Below are positions 1 to 11,300 of a stretch of 64,000 nucleotides of DNA, piece after piece. Made by a program: the position numbers and the translations under genes. This DNA comes from Chrysaora quinquecirrha (lineage: Eukaryota > Cnidaria > Scyphozoa > Semaeostomeae > Pelagiidae), in the NCBI GenBank assembly GCA_014526335.1, contig JACTAT010000051.1, positions 2,642,411 through 2,706,410 on the forward strand. The letters are read 5' to 3'. Below the pieces are notes generated by a model, which worked only from the letters and a program-made list of their open reading frames with translations, was not told the DNA's origin and did not search any database. Positions within the stretch are counted from its first letter, which is position 1. Each line of letters starts with the position of its first letter.

Positions 1-1525
1 GAATAACAAGAAAACTCGTTCTCATCTTTCACATCTTTCGTCTTTTCGTTGCTCTCGAAATCAATACTATCTATGCTGTCTTCTAATGTCGACTGAAATG
101 GGACATCTACTTCTCTAGAATTATCATGATCCTGTACCTCATTCTGTGAGCTAGAAACGAAACACCAGTAAGAAATAAACGAACGAGAAATAAACGCAGT
201 TCTTGCGTTTTTAGCAAATTGAATTATCTTCATGTTTCCTTAATTTCCACTGCTAAAAACAGTCGAAATCCTGGCCTTCCAACGAAACGAGTGCAGCAAA
301 AGCGCTATTTGTCGATTAAATAGGCATGAAAACTTAGAGAGATATCCTTGATTGAATACTTTTTGACCAGTTGCATAGCCAGAGATCCAACAATGGAGAG
401 GTAAAAGGGTGTGGTCGATAAAATTTGGGTGTGGTCTTAAAATATAATCAAGTCTTATCTTATGGCAATTTCAAGATATATACAAAATCTATCTCAGCAG
501 TGATTAAGGGGGGTGGCTACCCCCTTTTGGCTCTCTTGGCTATGTCATTGCTTTAAAATGCCATCTACCTTGCATGCACTGTCTCTTTGTCATCTTTTGT
601 GGTATTCTCATCTTTGTCATTCTGATCTACATTCCTTTTTTCTGAAGCTGGTCGATTTTCAATGATTTGTGATTCAGATTTTCTGTCCTCACTGCCTTCT
701 CCAACAACAGAAAAGATCTGACAATCTGGCAAAAGAGATATGAAATCTCCATGTTTCAGTTCTTTCCATGCATTCTTCTCGAGGGCAGAAAACTTTTGAC
801 AAGAATTTTTACAGATGAATGTAGGGTTATCATGTATCTAGAAAACATGAATCAATAAAATAGAAAAATAAAACAAAAACAAATAAGTAGGAAATAGAAT
901 TAGGTGTTAGAGAACAATAATCAATTGTCAATGCACTGGTTTTATCTGCAAATCTCCATTTCTAAGAGCAATGACAGCATGAGATCTTGACACTCTTTTG
1001 TCTCGTACCTGAAAAAATAGGGAGGGGGATATAGATGAGTACAACATGATAGATTACTGAAGAATTGAACTGAAGAGGGAAATGGGATCAGCTGCTCCCT
1101 CCTAGAACAAAAGCATATTTCCAGGCAAAGTCTAAAAACAGGGGGATATTTTTCTAGAAATCCTTGAGTACATGATGAGATATGACAAAATTAGAATCAG
1201 GGGTGCTAGAAAGAAGGGGCAACGGGGGCAGCTTCCCCCTTTTTTGCCTTTGTCAAACTTGACAAATTCTTTTATCTTCATCTTCCTACTGCACCTGATT
1301 TGCTGGTTTATTGCGTTTCGTATATCTCCCCCTGGCTTTACTGGAGCCTCAAGCTCTGAAGGAGCACATCCCACCTGCACCACACCCCTCCCGGCCCCAA
1401 CCACTCTACCTGTCTTGTCTACCTACTTTCAAAAAAGGACCTCTTCCAATGACAGTTTCGCCTTCAGGAATCAGGATCTTTTCTTTGTCTTGCTCAGAAA
1501 TAAGTAGAAATTTATTCAAAGACAT
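1..1525 (-). CDS. APLF: APLF-like FHA-domain protein, N-terminal part (runs off the left edge)
   Basis: Four minus-strand exons join in phase: 1525-1427, 1008-937, 837-569 and 151-1 (open at the window edge). I start at the ATG at 1525 because it lies just before the FHA fold; an in-frame ATG at 1663 would add 46 low-complexity residues. Residues 1-33 end in an FHA strand with the motif ETVIGRGP, and exon 2 supplies DKRVSRSHAVI, the phosphothreonine-binding Arg/Ser/His cluster. Exon 3 completes the FHA fold (IHDNP, LKHGDFISLLPD) and then becomes acidic and low complexity. In the APLF family the FHA domain binds XRCC1/XRCC4 and downstream PBZ fingers bind poly(ADP-ribose); those fingers would lie outside the window. 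The match to vertebrate APLF over the FHA region is strong, but another FHA protein (PNKP or aprataxin type) is not fully excluded. Divergent from ELAC1. Confidence 0.75.
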
Positions 1526-1783
1526 CTCTCCTGTTTTCAAATCTTTTTTCTTGGCATCTGTCGAAATCAAACATGATGATCTTGAAGAACTGATGGAAAG
1601 GATGTTTGTTTTGATTGTTGTTGTTGTTGATGAAACAGGAACTAAAAATGCTAATGTAAGCAACTATGTTCGCCAAAACGAGGTCAAATCAACAGCGCGG
1701 CCACTTTTAGAGATTTCACCACAAGGAAGACGCTGTTGTAACTCGTCTTATTTATATTTTCTTCGTGAATAAAAAACTTTTAG
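1526..1783. promoter_or_regulatory. Shared upstream region of APLF and ELAC1 (head-to-head)
   Basis: Only 258 bases separate the chosen start codons of APLF (minus) and ELAC1 (plus), so the region should hold both 5-prime UTRs and a bidirectional promoter. I see no TATA box in a convincing position. This is inferred from gene order. Confidence 0.45.
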
Positions 1784-3041
1784 ATGACGATGGAGATTCA
1801 TTTATTAGGAACAGCATCATGCTTTCCAACACCGAAACGTGGAGTTTCCTGCACAGCTTTGAGACATGATAATGGCGTCTGGCTTTTTGATTGTGGTGAA
1901 GGTTCTCAAATCCAGCTTCAGAAAAGTGAGATAAAGCCAGGCAGAATAAACAAGATATTCATTACACATCTTCATGGCGATCATCTGTTTGGTCTACCCG
2001 GTTTACTGTGTACTATAGGACAAAATAATTCAACTGATGACAAAGTTATTGACATCTATGGCCCATTAGGGTTGAGGAATTTTGTTAGAATGTCATTGGG
2101 GATATCAAAATCATTTCTTGGTTATAGTTTCAGGGTTCATGAAATAATGATCGGAGGTACTGATGAAAAAGTCATTAACATGGTGATTGATCTTCATGCG
2201 AATGAACTACCAGGAACGTCAATCGCTCCAAACAATGATGGGTCATTTGATGTATTTGCAGGCGATAACCTAAATGTTACAGCTCATTCTCTAGAACATA
2301 CCATTGCCTGTGTTGGTTACGTAATTAGAGAAAATGACCTCCCAGGACAACTAGATGCAAGTTTATTAAAAGCAAAGGGGGTGCCACCAGGTCCCTTATA
2401 TGGTAGAATTAAAAGAGGGGAGACTATCATTCTGGAAAGTGGTCTTGAAATTCGACCAGAGAGTGTCATGGGCCCTCCCAGGAAGGGCCGAGTTATTGTC
2501 ATTCTTGGCGATACTTCAGACTCTGATAGCTTAATCAACTATGCTAATGGTGCTGATGTGATATTGCATGAGACAACTTACGAGGATGAAATGGAAGAGC
2601 TTGCAATTAAAAGAGGGCATTCTACAGCAGGTATGAACTTGCTCAAGGTTTTAGTTTGAGCAAAGCACCAATGAAGTTAATTTAGCAAAGCAAGCATTAA
2701 TCAGGAGGTGCAATCAAAGTACTTAGCGCCCCTCAAGAACCCCTCCAAGGACCAATTAATAACAATCTCATACAATCGCATGAAGCTTAAGCTTCTATAA
2801 TGGCAAAACGATTCACTTGTCAATTTGTTCTTTTAGGGATGGCTGGAAGATTTGCAAGTAAAATTGGAGCAAAAACATTGGTTATGATGCATTTTAGCCA
2901 AAGATATCGACCCTCAAGTGACGAACTAAAAGAGGAGAAGAGTCTGTTGATAAACTTGTACAACAAGCAAAACAATATTTCAGCAGAGAGGTGATAGCAG
3001 CAGATGACTTTACGGTTATAAGAATACCTCTACCACGGTAG
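1784..3041 (+). CDS. ELAC1: Zinc phosphodiesterase ELAC1 (short-form tRNase Z), with one apparent frame break
   Basis: Exon 1 is 1784-2630 and exon 2 is 2837-3041; the intron 2631-2836 has GT-AG ends. The protein is a metallo-beta-lactamase-fold endonuclease that removes 3-prime trailers of tRNA or repairs cleaved tRNA ends. The zinc motif HLHGDH is at residues 63-67 region (HxHxDH), followed by FGLPG; ILGDT and GHSTAG supply later metal ligands, and exon 2 carries HFSQRY. About 350 residues are expected, close to the 363 of human ELAC1. In exon 2 the frame breaks near 2938: the raw frame stops at 2994, while the next frame encodes the expected C-terminus (SREVIAADDFTVIRIP) and stops at 3039-3041. 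One extra A in the AA run at 2938-2939 restores the family sequence, so I read it as an assembly error rather than a pseudogene. Tail to tail with MRPL11. Confidence 0.9.
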
Positions 3042-3217
3042 CATTCTCAATGCTAATTATATGATGCTGATGTTACAATGGCAAAAGCACCTTAACATTA
3101 GTCTTCAGTAACAATACATATACAAATTTGAAGAAACCATTCCATTTAGTAAATTTTAAATTACCTCACTCAGGTTATGATAGCTCAAGAAATTACAAAT
3201 GTATATAACACTCTTTA
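3042..3217. other. Short convergent intergenic region ELAC1/MRPL11
   Basis: The 176 bases between the two stop codons must hold both 3-prime UTRs. No further gene is visible. Confidence 0.6.
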
Positions 3218-3219
3218 TT
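3214..3219 (-). terminator. Polyadenylation signal overlapping the MRPL11 stop codon
   Basis: AATAAA on the minus strand shares two bases with the TAA stop at 3218-3220, implying a very short 3-prime UTR. Confidence 0.5.
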
Positions 3220-4483
3220 AGACATCTGTTCGTCCTGGTACTACATCGAGACCCATACTTTTAGCAGAACCAATCAAGCTTTTGCAAATTCCCTCCAGAG
3301 GAACATTTTTCAAGGCATTGTCTTGTTTTTTTATGCAAGCAATCTCGTAAATATGCTTTAACGTTATGGTCCCAGAAGATTCTTTCCCTGAAAGAATTTG
3401 AAAATCACAAGATGAGAAGGTTTTCATGATTGTAAAGAACTAGTTCTTGTGTTGGTAACAAACATCTGAGAGGCTGCATTGTGATACCTATACGTTAATA
3501 TATATGTCTGGCATACCTGGTTTCGAGGCACCTTTCTCAATGTTTGCTGCCTTTTTTAAAAAGTATGTTGCAGGCGGAGATGCTGTTTCAAATGTGTAAT
3601 TTCTATCCTGAAAATAAACCAAAGACTTTTATTTTAAAAGGCCTGTGGTTTGAGAAATAGTTAGGAGATTCACCTACTTAAGGGTACAAAACAAAGCTAC
3701 AGGTGATTACAGCATAACATGATAACATTAATGGGTTCGAAAAGTAAAGACCATGCTGATGGATGATCATGTTTGAAATTTTCATGTAGATGAATATGGT
3801 ATGTCATGACCATATGCTGTCAAAGGAACAGAACATACTTTTTATACCTTGTAAGTTATCCTTGTTGGTATAGGAATTCCCTGCTTTATATTTTTTGTCC
3901 TTTCATTGAATTCTTTGCAAAATTGCATTATATTGATACCTCTCTGAAAATGAGAAACAAGAAAATCACTTTGCAACCAGGCTGCATTCCATGTGGTACC
4001 TACTACACCAAAGATTTCCATTTTCTATTGTTCTATTGTTTAATCTTTGGTGATTGTTCCATTGTTTAATCTTTGGCATATTTGGTATGTTGTATACATA
4101 GAATGCACCAAGGCTTATGCAAAAATTTGAACTGAGTGCAAAGGGAAGACAATGTGGCAAAGAATGACATCATCAAAAATCTATTTTTAGAATGTCTCAA
4201 TTTGCTCCCTTAGGTATTTTCTAAAGTATGCAAATACTGATTTTCGCCTTTCGAGCATTATAATATTTTAGGTTTTTCAGAAAATGAGGGGCAAACTGGA
4301 ATATTCTTAAAGTGGTTCTTTATGATGTCACAGGTTCGCGCTTTAATGGCCTACATATAGAAAATTGAGATAGACAGAGGGAAATTTTTATACCTGTCCT
4401 AATGCTGGTCCGATCGGAGGTGCAGGAGCAGCCTTGCCTGCAGGAATATAAATCTTTAGTATTCCTGATAACTGCTTCGCCAT
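3218..4483 (-). CDS. MRPL11: Mitochondrial ribosomal protein L11 (uL11m)
   Basis: Four exons on the minus strand, all in phase: 4483-4394, 3943-3848, 3607-3517 and 3387-3218, giving about 148 residues. The start is the ATG of MAKQLSG at 4483. The N-terminal L11 fold has [20 protein letters not shown], then [13 protein letters not shown] and IPIPTRITY. The C-terminal RNA-binding half has [12 protein letters not shown] and a [11 protein letters not shown] helix. L11 forms the GTPase-associated stalk base of the large mitochondrial subunit. The protein ends soon after the RNA-binding helix and lacks the roughly 40-residue tail of the human protein. No cleavable targeting peptide is evident, as in human MRPL11. 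Head to head with VPS54. Confidence 0.92.
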
Positions 4484-5014
4484 TTCAGCATTTTTCAACA
4501 ATTTACTTAGCTACAAAATCTATTTTGTTGCAGGCAGAAAACGGCAGCATGGAGAAAATTCGTGAAATGAGACTAGGCCATTCAGCCTCTCAACCAATTC
4601 GAACATAACCACAATGCCTCGTATTCAATCATTTCCATTCCACGGATAAAACAAAATGGACGGCAGTCTCACTGGTGGCCAAGTTAGTTCATTGATAATG
4701 TAAGCGTAAATTACAACTGCAAGGGCTAACTTAACATAAAATAATAGTAATAAACCTTAAACTTTTTAATAAGCGTTTCAATTCTCCAGAAAATTAACCT
4801 GGAGTGACATTTTTTAGGTGTTAAAATTGAAGGAAATGTGTGCCTGAGCAACCCAGCTTTTTTAGCTTTCCACTCCACGCACACATGGAATTGGCATTTT
4901 GCGATCGTAGATCATTACTATAAGATAGCCTGGAGCTAGAAAGATGGCATTGCCTTCTACAATGTGCTTTGAAGCCATAAATTTCGACTAAAGTTATCTT
5001 AATAAGTCAATAGC
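4484..5014. promoter_or_regulatory. Shared upstream region of MRPL11 and VPS54
   Basis: 531 bases lie between divergent start codons. No coding potential was found; it should hold both 5-prime UTRs and the promoters. Confidence 0.4.
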
Positions 5015-8000
5015 ATGGCGATGCTGAGAACAGCAGATGCAGTTGCTGACAATCCTTGGAGATTTTGCCTCCTTTGTGGTGATAAACACATTTTCACAAG
5101 CTCTGATGAGTTTAGAAGGCATCTCAGACTTGCTCACTGCACAAAAGAAGGTGGATCGTTTGTTTGTCACTACGGACGACATGGTGTTTGTCAGTCATTA
5201 CCACTGGAAGGTGTGAATAGCCAAGATTATGAAGATCATGTTGGGAAAGTTCATATACTTCTTGATGGTAATGAAGATGTCAAAATTGTGATAAACAGCA
5301 GTTGGGCATACAATATCTGTATGTTTGAAAATTTTCCGCTGTTTATCCCAATTTTGAAGTTTTGTACTACTAAAAAATTATTTAGAAATGTCTAAATAAT
5401 GTTGACTCATTCAGCCAGTTGGGAAAATGACATGCTAGAGGTTTTCAGCATAAATAAAATGAAAACCCCAATGGCACACTTGAAATTTCAGAATAATGGA
5501 GTAAGGTTCTTGGTACTTTTGTCACTCTGGCACCAAAGGCTGTGTGCCAATGCCACACTTTCTAGACTTGTCATTGATGACTGTTGTTCATCACTCAAGT
5601 AAGTCGCTTAGCTGAGCCCAACTGGAATCTTTGCACACCGCCCATTGAAGGCTATTGTTTTTCAAACTATCGGGGTATTGTTTTTAATTGTTTTAGCCAA
5701 AATCCGAACAACTTTGATGCACTGTTTTGATGAGCATTATTGTTTTAAAAGCTATGAATTTTGGTTAAAGCTTATAAGGAAGGCAGCCCCACACATGCTT
5801 GCTTACACCCACATTGGTGTTCATGTACCCTCTCACAATTAATTTTACTTATTATCAAAAGTTGTCATCCTTTTTTAAATGCAACGATTGTTTAGGTTTG
5901 AAATTGGAACTATTCAAAGGATCATCCTTTCAAACTGAGTGACACTGTGATCAAGGTATAGGGAGATTTTACCCCCTCTTAAATTAGAAATTTGTGCACA
6001 TCAATTATAGAGTTCTTTAAAAAAATGGGCAATAATTGTTTTTCAAACTTGTTTTATTTTGTAGGTCGTGTTGAACCTGACAAGTCAGCAACTAAAGATT
6101 CAAGATCATTAGTAGCAAAACCAAAAATACCATTATTTAAAGTGGATAATATCAAGACATGGACACATTCGTCTTCTCAGAATCTTTCTACTGTCCTGAA
6201 TGATCCAAGGAGACATGGAAGACAAGCTGACTTCTTCACTCAGCTATGGGGTGAAGGATTTGTCCCCCACAGTGTTGTTCCCCTTACCCGCTTACCTAAT
6301 GTTCCAAGAATCTACTTTGAAGATTATTTCAAGAGAATGGAGTTTGTAAGTATTTAATACTTTTCATTTTTCAGATTAAGATAAATAAATATATAAGATA
6401 AATAAACATACAGTGAAAATTGTGGATTCAACTCTAAATGAGATCCAAATTACATTGTTTTTACCCAATTCATAGCCCTGCATAGATGTTGAAAGAACCA
6501 AGTCCGAAATGGCTGCAGAAGTCAGGACAATGACAACATCAAGTACTGTGCAAAGTAGTGCACAGTAAAGTCAAGATTTAGAAGAGAGATTTTTACTCAA
6601 AGAATTGTAAATAGCTGGAGCAGTCTTCCTGAAAGTAATTGTTGTAGAATCGGTTTGTTTGTTCCATAACTCATAACCATAAGTAATGCGGCATATCAAA
6701 GTGCCTATTTGTTCTTTTTAACAGAAATACATGGGACATCAAAAGCTGAAAAGAGCTGCAACACAATCTGGAGGATTTTTGGCACCAACTTCTGTACCTG
6801 GTGACGTAGGATTTGCAAGAGCAGCAAATGCGAATGCAAGAATTCAAACGTTTGGTAAATAGTTTATGCTGCCTTTTTGAATCTTGTCATTATCTAACTT
6901 AAATGTTTTGAATGTAGCTTTCATTTGCTTACCGAACTTAACTTTTTTCAGATGGGCCTGAAGGACAGCATGATGAAATACCGGACGTAAGTTCATCTTT
7001 AAAACTTAAGCCTTTCATTCGTCAGTTTCACGTAAAGGCTTTGAAGAAGGCTTGTCAGCGGAATCTTCGTTTAGAACGGACTTGTTTAGTAAAATATGGC
7101 AAGTCATCTTTTGACAAAAAGGGCTTTGTGGCATTGACAATGTGGCAATGGATAGTTAAGTACAAATTAGCAGAAAGATATCAATACAGAAAGCACTGCG
7201 TGCATTGCGTTAAACTCCAGAGTAAGAAACGGAGACAAACAGAACTCATGATCACCGACCACCACATGCTGTTGTAGAAAGTGAGCATTACGGTACGGCG
7301 ACACGGTACCTATTATACGGCGACACGATACCTATTATACGGCAATACCGTACCTATTTTTCGGTAACACGGTACTTTTATACGGCAACATGGTACCTTT
7401 TCGCCAGCAAGGTACCTATTTTAGGGCAACATGGTACCTATTATTCTGCAATACGGCAATACGGTACCTATTTTACGTAGTTCCAAAACGATTCCTTCAG
7501 CAAACAATTCATCTTCTCTGTAGTATTTATGCAAAATCAGTTGTCGGATGGGTTATTTTAAAGATCTTAATCATCTTCGCAGATCTTCCTCCAAGCAAAC
7601 TTCTCTCTGGAAGATCCATCAACATTCAACAGAGTTCTTCCTTGGTCAAGTGTGCATGGTGGGAAGAGAGATTTATCTTCAAGTAGGCCTATGTCACCCA
7701 AGAAATCCAGAAAATTACTTCAAGAACAGGTACGTTGATTAAAAAAATCAACAAATTATCATTAAATAATCAATAAAAGTCATCATAATACTAGATGATT
7801 GAATAGACGATTAAGTAAATAAATGAATACATGAATGAATAAAACGGCAACTTAATTGATAAAAAATAACAAACAAACAAATAAATAAACAGATAAATAA
7901 GTAAATAAATAAGTAAATAAATAGATAAATGAATGGATGAATAAAGAAATAAACAGATCAGTGATAACTGAACAATTTAATTAATAGATTAGTAAATGAA

Positions 8001-8320
8001 TGCTTAAGTTAGCAAATGAACAAGTTGCTATTAATAAATAAGTAACTGAATTAATGGATAAATAAATTAATGACTAAGTAAAAAAATAAACGACCAAATA
8101 GATAAATGACCAAATAAGTAAGTAAGTAAATAGCTAAATGAATGAATGAATAAAGAAATAAACAGGTCAGTGATCACTGAACAAGTAAATGAATAGATTA
8201 GTAAATGAATCTTGAGTTAGCAAATGAACAAGTAGCTAAACGAATAAGTAACTGAATTAATGGATAAATAAATTAATGACTAAGTAAACAAATAAACGAC
8301 CAAATAGATAAATGACCAAA

Positions 8321-8351
<31 letters not shown>

Positions 8352-11300
8352 ATTAAAAAAAAGGCTCTGAGGAAGGCGGACACGCTGAAACTAGTTAGAC
8401 AGAAAATTGTCGTTTATTTCTACATTTCCTTCTTGCCGAATATATTTCATTCAAATAATAAATAAATAAATAAATAAATATTTAAATAAATTATTACACA
8501 AATGAATAAGTTCGTCTGTAACTGAGTGTATGAATAGATATAAATAGTCAATAAAAATATAAAGTCATAAATGAATAGACAAGTAAACAGTCACATAAGA
8601 TGTAGGAGCTTCTGTTCATAGATGCGAAATGAACTGTGATGTATAAACTGAATGTTTATCCCACTGGGATGCTTGATCTATTTTGTTGAAGACTTGAAAT
8701 GATTTGCCTATGTTTCTTCCTTTACAAAACAGCTCAGCCATTACCTGGACACAACGGAAGTTCGACTTGCACAGCAGATCGCATCAAGATCCGATGATTT
8801 CTTCAGAACGATGTCATCACAAGAGCAACTACAATCGGATGTTTCCAATACTTGTCAAGACATAAGACATCTTCGGTGAGCTCTTGCATATTGTACTTTG
8901 GGTAGAAACTTGTTTAAATTTCATGAGATACGCTAGGATAACTTAAGGTCTAATATTGCTCGAGTTGATTATATCAGGTGAAGCTAACACGAACGAACAA
9001 AAACTCTGCGTTTTCGTGCCTGTTTTAAAAATTACTCTTTTCCTAAAATCAGGCTAGAATGTTCTTAGCAAAGTTGTACCAGAACTGCCTGTTATGGAAC
9101 CAAATTTCAAGCAATAAATACAAATTCTGTTACAATGTTATCCAATATATCCATTAAAGTGCTCTAAGAAGAAGCTACGCAAAAATTCTGTGTTCTTTAT
9201 TCTTAGTTGCAGATAATATTGCCTTAAAGAAACGACTGTGGGTTCTAACTTTTCTGTGTCCTTGTTTGCGGGTTTTCTATTGATGTATTATTGATTGTTA
9301 TTTTTGTATTTACAGGATGCAAATGAGCAAAATAGAAGGGATTCTAATCAAACGAACATTAGATGTGATGCGCCTGTTTCGACTGCGATCAAGACATTTG
9401 GCTGTAGAGGAAAAGGTAGGCGCTTGTACTGTTTCGTAGCTAGGCCAATGCTTCTATTCTTCTCGTAATGTCACAAAGTAGAAAGCCCATTTCTGTCTAG
9501 ACTTCCAGTTGCTGCAAAATATCTGGGGGGGGGGGTTACTTCATTGTTCAAATGACTAGACGTGCCGCCCAGTTTTTCCAAACCCAACCAATTCTACCGA
9601 TAAATTCTGTTCCTCGTGGTACTCATGTATAGAAAAAACAACGAAATTTTTTACCCATTTGTACTAATATCTCAAATATTTGAACCCAATTTAATGCCTG
9701 AGGCAGCTCTAAATGCGGCGAAAAGGCATTTGCGCTGAAAACTAAAACGTACTTTTTATCACGCGTTTCAAAGCAATGCATATCTAAAATTTTCTATATG
9801 TTTTACTAGCCATGTGTAGAGATTCTTTACGAAAAATCAACCCATATGTAGGGAATTTGGCGCTAAAATAGTTACCCATTTGGGCGGCACGTCTAGTATA
9901 ACAAACAATGGAAGTACCCCCCGGGAAACATCCTTTTCACTCTCGGCGTTCTATTTTTTTTTAAGAGAGATGGGCTTTGGGTCCAGACAGTTCATTTCAC
10001 AACGTATCTTGTGCAGGATATCAAGGAGTTTGATGTGAACTGAGCTAAGTCCCAAATTACGAGTCATCATGACGTTTCTTGTGGTAGTTTCTTTTTCCAT
10101 GAGAATCACTACTGCTACTTAATTGAATTGTCCTTCACCTTGACTTATCAAACAATTGCAAAAATGAATTTGAGAGCCCAAGCAAAGGGCTTAAGTAGTT
10201 AAGTAGTCTATCAAGAGATGATCAGGATTTTCCATCTACAGTTATCGTTTTTATTTCTTTCTTAGCTAAAACTAATGGCAACAATTCATCAGACTCAACC
10301 TACGATTCAAATTCTACTTTCCACATCCGATTTTGTCAGTGCTTTGGACTTGATCGATACGTCGTTAGAAATTTTGCAGCAAGAGCTTGCTGGTGTACAG
10401 TGTTTCAGGTATATTTCTACCTAATTTCACCCCTTTACTTTAACTTAAGTAATATCTGTTATAGTGGCCAAATATACTGATGACTGGACTGTGGACCAAG
10501 TTACTAATCTGAATACAACCCTCCCCTCCCATTCAGGGTTAAAGATAATTTATATTACTTTAAACCAGGTAAACGGATCACTTCATATATAAAATGATAA
10601 GGAGGAGGATGCTTGTGCTTCAGCAGTATTTAAATTTGCTCAGCTCAAATTTTCATCCACATAATCAGGATAAAATACAACATCAATTTGAATTATGTTA
10701 CGTTGGCCTATTTCTTTGCCGGTGAAATAACGTCTTTATCATAGAGCTCTTTTTTGTTTTCAAAGCATCTTTTATTAAGACAAAGGGAGAGGGGTGTCTT
10801 AGACTGTTTCTGTGTCATTGAAATGTCTATTAAAGACAGTTTTACACATTATTTCAAGGCATCTTGGATCGCAGTTATCTGAAATGAAAAACATAATCGA
10901 ACGAATGATGGAAGCTGATTTTGTGGACTTTGCTGTTGAAAATTTGACGAGAACTCCGAAGAATGACGAATCAAACGAACTTTATGAAGAGGTGAAAATT
11001 GTATATTTATTTTGAATTGATTCTATATATTTTTTCAGAATCAGTTATGTTTCCAGGTATACTCGATGTAAGCTAGCAAGCAGATTTATTCGCTTCTTTA
11101 ATTTAGCTCATGCATACGGCAGTCTTAGTGGTAGTGTAGACATACAGTTTATGCTCCAAGACGTTTTCTCGATTTCGAATGGGCAAGTAATTTGACAGTT
11201 AGCTTATAGAAAGAGGCCCAGATTTAGGTGATGTGGCGTCGTGGTCTAGTCCAGCTAACTCTTTGTGTCAGGAGCTTAATGAGGTCCGAATTCAAGTTTC

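Noticed and set aside
1172..1772. Overlapping plus-strand open frames of 111 and 153 codons upstream of ELAC1
   Set aside because: They are antisense to the APLF FHA exon and its upstream region; no family resemblance and no splice logic.
7041..7277. Plus-strand 78-codon frame in VPS54 intron 4
   Set aside because: VPS54 splices in phase from 6986 to 7583 and matches the family across that junction, so this frame is intronic.
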